Shown: piece by piece, positions 53,938 to 64,000 of the stretch
How positions within the stretch are numbered: position 1 is the stretch's first letter
How the letters are laid out: every line of letters starts with the position of its first letter
From: Amoebidium appalachense
Taxonomy: Eukaryota; Ichthyosporea
Assembly: GCA_963693365.1 (NCBI GenBank)
Contig: CAVNZM010000002.1
Span: 3,596,001 to 3,660,000 of the forward strand
Reading direction: 5' to 3'
DNA length: 64,000 nt
Translations under genes and position numbers: made by a program
The notes under the pieces: model-generated
What the model was told of the DNA's origin: nothing
What the model saw: the letters and a program-made list of their open reading frames with translations, nothing else
The model's database searches: none

Positions 53938-56806
53938 CTCTAGAAATAGAATAGATGTTGAAACCCCGAGCTTATAGTTTGCGGCTGTGGACATATACTC
54001 TGTGCATTCAGCGCGCACACAACAAAGAACATGCGTCGAGCGCTGTGATGTACGAATACCGTTGAAGTACTATCACCGAGTGCCACTTTCAAGTGAATGA
54101 TATGAATGCGTGCACGGTGCGGAACCTCGGCTCACAAACGGTAGTACGGGAGCTCAAGTACAGTGCAGAGAGAGCCCGGGAAGGCTTTTCACACAGCTGA
54201 GTCGTCGGTAAGCTACATCAGTGGAGCTAGTGAACTCACTCAACTCACTGGGCCGCGGGCAAGGCATCCTAAATAGCTCACCTTTAGGAGGCCTTGGCCG
54301 CGGGCCACAGTCACACCAGCGCCTCATAAATAGCTCACCCTTTGCTTCACACAAGTGCGGCAAAAAAACTTTGACATGAGTATCGTCACTGTGCCAGCGT
54401 ATGATTGGTGCCAACGGTTGCACTGAGTTCATCTCCTCAGACCAATGCGATAACGCTGGAATGCAATATTAGTGGGCGAGTCAGTTTTCAGAAAAGGCTT
54501 ATATCCATTCTTAATATTTCTTCTATTCTCCCAAACAATCCAAGTTGAATAATTTCAACAAACCTCTTTATAATTTGCTTATGAAAATTAATCTTTTTCT
54601 TTGAAATACTTTTTTTTCTTCTTATGACTGGATTTATTCAACGGAACAAGATATGCAAGTATGCACGGCATACTTAGGATTGTCATACGTTTGAGTGTGA
54701 AGACTGAAATGTTTTTCTTTCAAACTCGGTTTTATTAATCCGTTGATGAAGGCAACGTGCAGCCACAGGCTACATAACCACCAATAGAACTGAAAAAGCC
54801 AAAGCTACGAAATAAAAATAAAGCGACAAGTGACAAAGGACACCAGCGGGCAAAACCTTAATTAAAGTGTACGTGTATGCGTGAAACTAGTTTGCTCCAC
54901 TGAGTCATATGCATCGATGTTGACCAGGCCACACTCCGCAAGAAGACATCATTACTGCTGCTTCCCAACAGGCCCCCCTCAAAACCTACCGAGGCACAGC
55001 AAGCAAGTCAGCCTCTAAAAGAGCAATGCAGAACAAATCTGAGCTAAAAAACAATCCCAACGGGCCCGGCCCCTAGATAACCCGGAGAAACTGCATCTAG
55101 CTCTCTGATAAGGTGGCCTGGTTGTGGCAGGACACACAGAAAAAACACAATTACAGAATGCATGCAAGCAAACCCGGTCATTGCCATACGACTGGAGGCT
55201 AAGGACTGGCAGTCACTTGGAAAGCTCCCCGACGACCAAGTAACCGCCCCTCCACTCACGCAGCGCAGAAGTAGCTGAAGAAGTTGCAGCAGCCCACCGC
55301 CAATAAATCGCGTAGAAGCGCGTAGACAGCGTGTAGAAGTTACCATAGGTTGCAGTGGACCACCAGGCGTTGAAGAAAACACTTCTCAAGCGAGAAACTC
55401 CGCGAAAGGGAGATGCCCCCACACTCTCACAGCAGTAGGAATACACCAGGCCACACCACACACACGCTGCAGTCACGTTCCCCTGAGTGGGACTCCCTCC
55501 CACCACAAAAAGAAGAAACGAAAGCCTTTATATATATACTGAAATATTTTTTTCTTCTTCTGAAATATCATCACAGACATCACACCTTTTATTAAACTGT
55601 ATATCTCAAAATTTACTTATCTAGGGGAGCTGCATTGTTTGCGCAGCCAATCGACGTGCCGAAAAGGTATGCTCTCCTTAGAGTACTACCAGCTGTTGAG
55701 TCCTCTGTGAGCCCTTTAGAAGACGTCGACTACAGGACGATTGCTATTACAATACCAGAACCAGATTTTTATAATAAATATAAGGCTTGGCTTTTTAATG
55801 TTTTGTTCATCTTTGACACGCGTCCTGTCGGCGAGTGGCAATCAAGGGGGGCACAACATATTTTCTCATTAGTGAAATCATTCGACAGAATATTTTAAAG
55901 CCACGTAGAGATTCCCGTTCCACTACCCGATGACTATCGAAGGACCCAGAATAATATACTTGGAGAGCTTAAATTCCATTGATTGTTTCCCCTCTTAATT
56001 TTAGTAAGCTCTTACTTAATACAAAAAACGCCCAACCACGCCTCGTCGCCTTGGACGGTAACAGGGAATTTTCAAAGTCATTATGAAAAAAATAATTTTC
56101 ACAGATTCGTTTGAGTGTATATAGGGGGTTAGCTGCCGATCCAGCTGGTCATGACTGTGTTTGCCAGGCCAGGCTGGCGTCACCGTTACCCACTCGCATC
56201 AACGCACGATGAGTCAAATATGAAACCTCAAAAATAGCTAGGCGACACACAATACCTGTTTCTTTTATTATAAGAACCAATTCAGTCTTCGGATTTTCTT
56301 TCAGTTTAGCTCAGGAATGAAACATATTAGTAGTAGGCCACGCCTGTGTTTCTGTTATTCCCAACGGCTAGCTGGAGGGGACGCTTCGATATCACGCAGG
56401 TTGACAAACACAGCTCCCAACCGTGTGGAGAAATCATTTTGTCTGTCGGGTGACTTTGGAGTAGGTTTTTGGCCATGTCAATTGGGACTTTTGATTAGGG
56501 AGAATTTTACAAAAGCGCAAGCCGTTGACTTCAAAATTGCCGGTGCCTTTTGACAGCTGCACCACGCACGCAAGTGTCACCTCTTTGATCGCTTCTAAAG
56601 GGTACACACAGTACACAGCACATTTATTGAGCGTTCAAGTGACAGGCAATCTCTAAAACATGACGATGTAAAGGTTGGAATTTTAGTGCCACTGTTGCAA
56701 GCGGGCTGATGCGTACACAAACCAGGAACCCTTAGAACCTGCCCCTTTCTCTTTTTATCTCTCTCCTTCTTTTTCATGTGTGTAGGGAGGTGAGGTGGGG
56801 AACAAA
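53938..56806. other. Intergenic DNA, no recognised gene
   Basis: Mostly unique, moderately AT-rich. A 'ggccgcgggc...taaatagctcaccttt' unit is present twice (54250 and 54297). An 87-codon frame at 55635-55898 (FAQPIDVPKRYALLRVLPAV, then YRTIAITIPEPDFYNKYKAW) has normal composition and could be an exon, but its partners are not visible. Nothing else supported. Confidence 0.5.
55635..55898 (+). other. Orphan open frame, 87 codons
   Basis: Non-repetitive frame ending in TAA, with an aromatic/charged pattern compatible with a folded peptide (FNVLFIFDTRPVGEWQSRG). No start context, splice partner or family recognised. Confidence 0.25.
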
Positions 56807-57615
56807 ATGGCTTCCTCAACTGTACTTGAGCGACGGGGGAGGTGGGGAGATGATGAGTTCAGCATCAGCAACCGTTTTGGCGATTGTTCCCAATGTACCC
56901 TTGACCTCTCTCAAAGAAACATCAGAACCACCGAGGTGTGTACACATCTCACGTGTCAAACCATGTCTCGGTGCTCTTCGTTTATTTTCTCAACCCCCTT
57001 TTGGACTTGAAACAGCGTGTTTGTCGCAGTCATCAGTTGTCGCAAAAACTTGCACAGCGTAGGTGGCACTTGAGCACCGGAAGGATATCAAAGTTTATGA
57101 AGTCCTATACGGTATAGGCTTTCAAGCTCGGCTAACCATTTCCGCTCCAAGGGCATGGGGCCTAGTAGTGTGAGGATACTTTGGTTGCACACTTGCACGC
57201 CTCCATTAAACCATCTTTTTTTTTTTCGATCCCGTTCTACTTCAATCCTGTCTAACTTCCGGTCTTTGTCGCTCGGACACTAAGACACAACCACCCCTTT
57301 CTTGCACCCGGGTTTTAGCCCTTTCTTCTCTTGGGCAATTAGACCGTCTCTTCCCTCGTCGTTTGCTGTTCCACACTTTCACCCCGCTCTCAGTTGGTTG
57401 AATTCTTCCCTGTGTGCAGGTTCAACAGACGCTTGCGCAAACAGACAAGAGCAGAGTGGCACTGTTGCTGCTCAGAAGCAACTGTTTACAGGTGTGTGTT
57501 GTCTTTTTTTAGTTTTTTGGGGGTTCTTCATTTTTTGTTTCTTCCCTGTTTTTCTTTTGGGTTTTTTTTTTTTTTTTTTGGTTTTTTTTTTTTTTGGTTT
57601 TTTTTTTTTTTTTTG

Positions 57616-57658
<43 letters not shown>

Positions 57659-59788
57659 AGATAAAGGCAGCGTATGTTTGTGAACGTGTGCAAGCAGCTT
57701 AGGTTATGCACACGTGTCTGATAGAAGGGCTGTAGGTTGTGAGAAGTTTGGCGATGGTGGTCGGAGATGTAGGGGGGGGGAGGGGGGGAAGGGGCAGTAT
57801 ATGCTTGAGACTAGTGAATGTGTGTGCTCTATAATTGAACGGGGAGACGTTTTGTTTATAGGCTATCATATGTGCGTGTGTGTGCACGTGTGTGTATGTG
57901 GGGGAGAAAAACGGTGTGGGGGTGTGTAAAAGGGTGAAAGATTCTTTCTTTTTTTTTTTTTTTTTTTTTTTTTGGAGGGGAAGATTGATCTGTTGGCGGG
58001 TGGGCGAGTTGGTGGGTGAGTCCGTCCGTGAATGTGTGTGTGCGTGCATGTGCGTGTGTGCGTGTGGGTGTGTGTGTGCGTGCGTGCGCGTGGGTGTGTG
58101 TGTGTATGGGGGGGGGGGGGGGGGGGGGGGGGGGAGGGAGGGCGTGCGCGCGTGTGCATCTGTGCGTGGGCGTGTGTGCCTTTTATTGGTGTACCACAGT
58201 GATGCAGTGTTATGACGCTACATGTGTGTGCACGGGCAAGTGTGTGCATACCTTTGTGTGTGCCTTTAGGTAACTTTTTATGTGTGCGCGTGTGTGGACG
58301 TGGTTGGGTATATGTGTTTGCATGTATTTGTGTGTGCGCTTGTGCATGTGTGCACCCATAATTTCCCATTACTGGATTATCAATACTACGTGTATTCCAT
58401 TTCACTCACCAACATTTTCTCTGTGTGGTGTCAGGAGCTTCCTTTGGACGTGTGTCGACTTTCACAACTCCGAGTTCTCAGCCTAACTTCGAACAAGATC
58501 CGATCACTGCCCGGTGAGTAAACATCTCGTTGTTTTCTCCACCCATTCCTTTTGATTGGCCAAATACATGCGGGTGGACGGGCTGGGGGGGGGGGGGGAG
58601 GGGGGACGGGGGGAGGGAGGAGGGGGCGGGGGGGGGAGGGGGGGGGGGGGGGGGGAGGTTCTGTTGTCTTTCCTTTCCCTCCCCCTTTTTTTTTTTTTTT
58701 TTTTTTTTTGACAGTTTACTAAAAACGAACCACACGACAAACCGTAACACCAAGGGAGAGGCACCTGTAAGAGAACAGGGTTCAGCATAAGGAGGGTTCC
58801 ATGTCTGGAGAGAGGGAAGAAAGAGGGGTTCACACATGTTTAAGGGATGCTGGCGCACATGCACAGATGCAAAAGCACGCGCGCACACACAGACATACAC
58901 ACACACACACATTCGTGATGCCCGTCTGCACACCCACGGCTCTTATTGCATTTTTGATTTTTTAAATTGTTATTTAGTGTCCCGTTTCAAACCACTGCAT
59001 CGCCTTTCGAACAGGCAAAGAATGCACGCACGTTCAACCAGGCACCAACTCAGATGCATGCTAGCAAGCGCAGGCCCATGCACCATTTATGAATGAACCA
59101 CGGAGATTATTGCGAACGGAAAACGACATTTTCCGCACGTGTGTGGTGTGTGTGTGTGCATGCGGGCCTGCATGTGTGTGGTTGTTCGCGCGTTGGTGTG
59201 AACATGTGTGTGTTTCGGTGTGTGCGTGTCTTTGATCGTATGTGTCCGGTGTGCACGTGCGTGTGTACATCTGTGTGCATGAATGTGTGTGTGTGTGTGT
59301 GTGCACATGTGTGTGTGTGTGTGTATGTGCTCGCTCGTGTGCGATGTGGATGTGTGTGCGCGGGCGTGCGGAAGTGCTGTGTGCGCGCGCTTAACACACG
59401 TGCGCGGTGGGTGCACACCCCCCCCCCGCTCGGTTGGTGCATGTGTTCGTGTGCTGCTGCGCATGTGTTTGTCCCTACCCCTATCGCTCTTAGCTGACAC
59501 GTGTTTCTTCACTCAGAGGAAATCAAGGGGCTGACGAGTCTTCGGCATTTGGAAGTCGACGGGAACATGCTCTTCTCCCTGCCCAAGGCTCTGGTGTGTA
59601 TATTCCCCTTTTTCTACCCTTTTCTTTTTTTTTTTTTTTTTTGGGGGGGGGGGGGGGGGGAGGGAGGGGATGTTTACTCCTTGCTCTACCTGGTTGTGAT
59701 TGGATGCGAACTTTATAGTGGTTTGACTTGGATGAGGGTGTTTCGTTCATGGTTCTCATTTTCTTTTTTCGCTTTCCCTTTCCCTCCC

Positions 59789-59831
<43 letters not shown>

Positions 59832-60849
59832 TTTTTGTCTGGCACCTTCCCTACCCTTGCGTTTGGACGCGCTTTTTGTAGCACGAGTTGTGAATTTTGG
59901 ATGGGGGTGTCTTACGGGGGTTTGGAGTACGGTTTTGTGGTGTGGCCGAAGCATTTGGTGTAATGGTGCACGTGTATTTAGTGTACCAAGAAAAAAATAC
60001 TGTGTGCACACTTGTTAAAACAGGTCATGTGTGCACATCTGTTAGAGCATGAACTGTGTGCACATATGTTAGAGCATGAACTGTGTGCACACTTGTTAAA
60101 ACAGGTCGTGTGTGCACATCTGTTAGAGGATGAACTGTGTGCACACTTGTTAAAGTATGTCCTGTGTGCACACTCGTTAAAGCATGCACTGTGTGCACGT
60201 GAAACACTGAGCATGTACTATGTGCGCATTATCGGACGAACTGTACCGGCGTATAACGGTTGTGTCTGCATAGCGGGTGTATTAAGCTACGTTAGCGTGT
60301 ACACAGCGTACACAATTGCATCATTCAAAGCATGTATGTGCACATAATAGTAACAATAGTTAATTTGTGCCCGAAAAACTAATCAATGTTGAAGTTCATA
60401 TTGTAATGATCAAAAAAAACTATCTGATCTTGAAGTTCATATCGTAATGACCATTAACCCGTGCAGGGGGAGCTATCCGAGCTTGAGGTGCTTAACGTGT
60501 ACAACAACCGGCTGGTGACTCTGCCGGCAGAGGTCGGGTCATTGCAGAAGCTGAAAAGGCTCTACCTTAACCACAACCAGCTGAGAATGGTTATTCCGGT
60601 GGGTGCTTTGTTAGGTCTTTCTATTTGGTTGGTCCTTTCTTTCTTTGTTTGTTTGCTTTTAAGGACCTGTGTGGTTTTTTTCGATGTCCTGGTTCTACCG
60701 AGTCTGTACCGTGTGTATTCTTTCTGTTACGGTTGGACACAGACATAAAGAATTGGGCCCTCCCGCATGCCCGGATGCGCCCACAGGCGCAAGCACATAC
60801 ACATTCACGCAATCACTCTCTAATTCATTCTCTCACTCACTCGCTCGCT

Positions 60850-60943
<94 letters not shown>

Positions 60944-61058
60944 CAAGTTGGCCTTCTGCGTAACCTACGGCGCCTTTATATGAGCAACAACTACCTGTCA
61001 ACCTTGCCGGCAGACATTGGCAATCTGGAACAGTTGGAACTGCTGGTGCGTTGTGTGT

Positions 61059-61119
<61 letters not shown>

Positions 61120-61154
61120 TCCAGTGGGCGTGTTGGTGTGCGTGTGTGTGTGTG

Positions 61155-61187
<33 letters not shown>

Positions 61188-63337
61188 GGAGATGGATGGA
61201 TGTTGGGTGCGTGGGTGTGTGGGTGTGGGTAGGTGGGCCCCTTAATGGGTGGGTATGTGTACCATCAGATGGTCATTAAAGGTATTTAGACTATTTAGAC
61301 TCGGTCATAAAAGCTAAGTATATTAGCAATCTGCCTAACAAATACAAGGCGGTACTTTGCGGTCGTATGTGGGTACAGTGCATACTGTGAGGGCTACAGC
61401 GGCAATTTGTGGTGTGACATATAATAGCGTTGATTTCCTGTTGACTTCATGTTTTATTTTGGCTTTGCCTATATATGGTGTGACCATAAAACCGCGTGAT
61501 TTCTATAAAATATGATCCCGGAGCAACGCAGTCATGTGTCATATATGTTCACACATGTGCACACAGTATCTGCCGTATTATGAACGCAGTGTGGATTTAA
61601 CATATTACACAGAGTTTTTGTCAAACATGACTAAACCAACATACGTGCACACAGTACCAAAACTAACATTTGCGCCACACCGCACACGTCTAACATATAT
61701 GCACACAGACATCTAACATACATGCACACAGTACCTGTCAAACATACATGCATACAGTACCCGTCTAACATACATGCACACAGTACCCATCTAACATACA
61801 TGCACACAGTGCCTATCTAACTGACAGATGTGCAGAAAGTGCCTTTATAAATAATATAAATAACATACATGCACACAGTACCTGTCAAACATACATGCAT
61901 ACAGTACCCGTCTAACATACATGCACACAGTACCCATCTAACATACATGCACACAGTGCCTATCTAACTGACAGATGTGCAGAAAGTGCCTTTATAAATA
62001 ATATAAATGCACACATAACCTATCTAACCAACATGTGTGCGCACAGTACCTATCTAACCAATATGTATGCCAACAGTACCCATCTAACCAACACATATGC
62101 ACACAGTACCTATCTAACACATATGCACACAGTACCTATCTAACCAACATGTATGCACACAGTATTTATCTAACACACACACATGCACACAGTACCTGAG
62201 CAGTAACCAGCTGCGCAGTCTTCCACCCGCTATTGGAAACCTCAAAGCCCTGCAGGCTCTGGACTTGGACAACAACAAACTGTATGGGCCAACCCTGGGA
62301 AAAGGAGGGGGGGGGGGGGGGGGGGGGGAGGGGGGAGGGGGGGGGGGTTGTGTGAGTGTGAGCGTTACCACGTCGTTTTGTATGTAATATGCTCCCAGCC
62401 GGTGTTATTATCTCCCTCACTTATTCAGACATCTCGGATCAGGATCCAAAAGTGTATGAATACGCGAGGTGTATTATATGCCAAAAAAAAACACGACATT
62501 TCTATGGGAGAATAGCTAACATGGTGTTGTGTCCATGTTAATTATATAGGTAAATGGGAGATCTTTCAAACTGTCTCTTTACATATATACCATCGTGCAG
62601 GGCCGGCCGTGTATTGATATGCTGATATGTCAATAAGGTGTATGATTTTACCTCGGGGCTACTGTATCGTCATTTCTGATTGGTTCTCTCACCGGTGCAG
62701 GACCACTCTACCGGAGGAGATAGGCCAGCTGACGTCACTGAAAGAGTTCTACTGCAGATACAACAGCCTTGATTGCTTGCCGGATTCCATCGGTATTCCC
62801 ACCTTCCCTCCGAGGCATAGGAACCCCCCTGATGATGGGCTCTGTTCAAGTGTCTTCTGCCTGCGCTCTTCTCATTTTTGGACGTTTTTGTTGTTGCTCT
62901 TTGTGGTTTCCTTCATATTTCCAACCCTCTAACGCATACATCACCCCCCCCCCCCCCCCCCCCCAACAACAACAAAAAAAAAAAAAAAACATGTGGAAAG
63001 AATTGGATGAGCTCTTCTTATGGTGCATTCTTTTTGCAGTGTCCCCCCCCCCCCTCCCCCCCCCCTTCTCTCCCACCCCCTCTTCCCCCCCCCCCCCCCC
63101 CCTCTACAATCTGCCTTGTGAAATGTTCCTGCTATCAGCCTTCACACATTCTTTACTCCCCCCTCCCCCTCTCCCCCCCCCCCCCCCCCCCCCCCCCCCT
63201 CTCTCTTTCTCTCACTCCCCCTGCATTGTGTCTACACCAAAAGAGGGAAATTGACGTGCATTACGTGCCCTGGCTTAGGCAAACCCTCCCTCACTTGCCC
63301 AATTAACAACATAATCCACACAACACATTCACACAGA

Positions 63338-63370
<33 letters not shown>

Positions 63371-63602
63371 CAAAAAAAAAGGGGGGGGGGGGGGGAGGGG
63401 GGGGGGGCTGAGAATTGTGTGTTGCTCAAGTACTCAGCCTGCCCCGCCCTCTCCCCCTCCCCCCCTCCCCCCTCCTCCCAGGCCAACTCCACCATTTGGA
63501 GCTTCTCTATGTTGGCGGCAACAAGCTCTCCTCCCTTCCCAAATCCATCGTCCTGTTGCGAAATCTCAGATGGCTTGACCTCAGTGCAAACAACCTCTCA
63601 AC
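56807..63602 (+). CDS. Leucine-rich-repeat protein, first nine exons, 3' end beyond the window or unresolved
   Basis: Exons: 56807-56935, 57420-57491, 58435-58513, 59517-59593, 60467-60598, 60944-61045, 62193-62281, 62701-62792, 63482-63602; all phases agree. Starts [20 protein letters not shown] with a good context (aaaATGG). From about residue 30 it consists of roughly ten typical 23-residue LRRs, e.g. [80 protein letters not shown] and [18 protein letters not shown]. The LxxLPxxIGxL spacing resembles the SHOC2/Ras-suppressor/plant PIRL class, scaffolds without enzymatic activity. No signal peptide or membrane segment, so probably cytoplasmic. The last exon ends in phase 2 (ac|gtaagt); a possible next exon after ggctttag near 63923 is too uncertain to include. 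What C-terminal domain follows is unknown. Confidence 0.9.
60001..60189 (+). repeat. 27-bp minisatellite, seven exact-length units
   Basis: Units such as 'tgtgtgcacatctgttagag' plus 'catgaac' repeat every 27 bp. In the LRR-gene intron before exon 5. Because 27 is a multiple of three, frames stay open on both strands; not coding. Confidence 0.95.
60848..60943 (+). repeat. (CA)n ending as the splice acceptor
   Basis: About 95 bp CA repeat ends cacacacag|CAAGTTGG at LRR exon 6. Confidence 0.97.
61062..61116 (+). repeat. (GT)n just downstream of a donor
   Basis: Begins about 17 bp after the donor of LRR exon 6 (ctg|gtgcgt). Confidence 0.95.
61545..62192 (+). repeat. 27-bp-class minisatellite in inverse orientation, with a 147-bp higher-order duplication
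   Basis: Units like 'catacatgcacacagtacct' plus 'gtctaa' are the reverse complement of the 60001 array's unit type. A 147-bp block starting at 61717 is repeated at 61864, including 'tgacagatgtgcagaaagtg'. The last unit supplies cacacag|TACCTG, the acceptor and first bases of LRR exon 7. Confidence 0.9.
62810..62964 (+). mobile_element. S2 SINE-like element, 3' part, poly-C tailed
   Basis: 'ggcataggaaccccc', 'ctgatgatgggctctgttca', 'agtgtcttctgcctgcgctc', 'tttccaaccctctaacgcat' and 'acatca' followed by about 20 C. Inserted 20-30 bp after the donor of LRR exon 8. Confidence 0.7.
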
Positions 63603-63751
63603 GTAAGTTTCACCCCCTCTACCCTTGCACTCAACACACAAACACGCACACATGCATGCACACGCGCATGCAAAAACACGAACACACGGGCAGGCAGACT
63701 TAGGCACGGACAAGGATGCACAAACATGTGCGCGCACACACATAAAAGCAC

Positions 63752-63821
<70 letters not shown>

Positions 63822-64000
63822 GTGCCCGTGCCCGTGATCTACTCACATCCCCTCTCACCAATGATGATCGTCTGTTGGTGCTGCATATCTTGTAAAAATT
63901 GAGCTATTTTCTTTGGCTTTAGCGCTTTGTTCATGTGCCACATCCCAAGCACTACGCCTTCGTCCTCACCCCCCCCCCACCAACCCCCCCCTCCGACACA
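63603..64000. other. LRR-gene intron, start
   Basis: Contains (CA)n at 63757-63820 and a possible acceptor (ctttggctttag) at about 63922. No confident exon before the window ends. Confidence 0.5.

Noticed and set aside
60012-60347. Nine-residue repeat protein (LCAHLLEHE type)
   Set aside because: An artefact of a 27-nt unit keeping all frames open; it lies in an LRR-gene intron.
60001-62192. Regular 27-bp repeats as a CRISPR array
   Set aside because: Units are contiguous without unique spacers, and the context is a eukaryotic intron.
63923-64000. Tenth LRR exon after ctttggctttag
   Set aside because: In the required phase the peptide (ALFMCHIPSTTPSS) shows no LRR pattern and the window ends.

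Overview
This is eukaryotic nuclear DNA from an intron-dense genome. Genes are split by GT-AG introns (one appears to be GC-AG), exons are mostly 40-170 nt, the genetic code looks standard (TAA, TAG and TGA all end genes here), and most non-coding DNA is simple sequence: long (CA)n/(GT)n, (CT)n/(GA)n, and very long poly-C/poly-G runs. I cannot name the species. The gene set (PUS3, PDK1, a GPR137/TOM1-type seven-pass protein, an LRR protein) is broadly eukaryotic and fits a protist, alga or simple opisthokont equally well. All gene models were built by hand by requiring splice phases to agree and, where possible, homology to run through each junction.

Layout: (1) 1-5193, + strand, the 3' seven exons of tRNA pseudouridine synthase 3 (PUS3). 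(2) 5194-7967, intergenic repeats. (3) 7968-8834, - strand, an intronless 288-codon gene with a weak SET-domain-like C terminus. (4) 8835-13479, mainly repeats, including a full SINE-like element and one orphan exon candidate. (5) 13480-22006, + strand, an 11-exon gene for an unrecognised, highly charged, probably nuclear protein of about 898 aa with an AT-hook. (6) 22602-23244, + strand, three phase-matched exons of an unknown gene. (7) 38940-23733, - strand, a complete 19-exon gene for 3-phosphoinositide-dependent kinase 1 (539 aa, kinase plus PH domain). (8) 40815-52264, + strand, a seven-transmembrane GPR137/THH1-TOM1-TOM3-like gene, transcribed divergently from PDK1, with a one-base homopolymer frameshift and a LINE reverse-transcriptase fragment in an intron. 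(9) 52265-56806, (CT)n repeats and unassigned DNA. (10) 56807-end, + strand, the first nine exons of a leucine-rich-repeat protein.

No operon-like logic links these genes. PDK1 (phosphoinositide signalling) and a GPR137-like protein (lysosomal/mTORC1-related in animals) share a 1.9 kb divergent intergenic region, which could be a bidirectional promoter, but that is inference only.

The most unusual material is in the repeats: a dispersed tRNA-SINE-like family whose copies end in poly-C; two piggyBac-type MITEs with TTAA flanks; an inverted pair of related 27-bp minisatellites flanking two LRR exons, one of which contains the splice acceptor; and a recurrent layout in which (CA)n abuts 3' splice sites and (GT)n abuts 5' splice sites on the sense strand.
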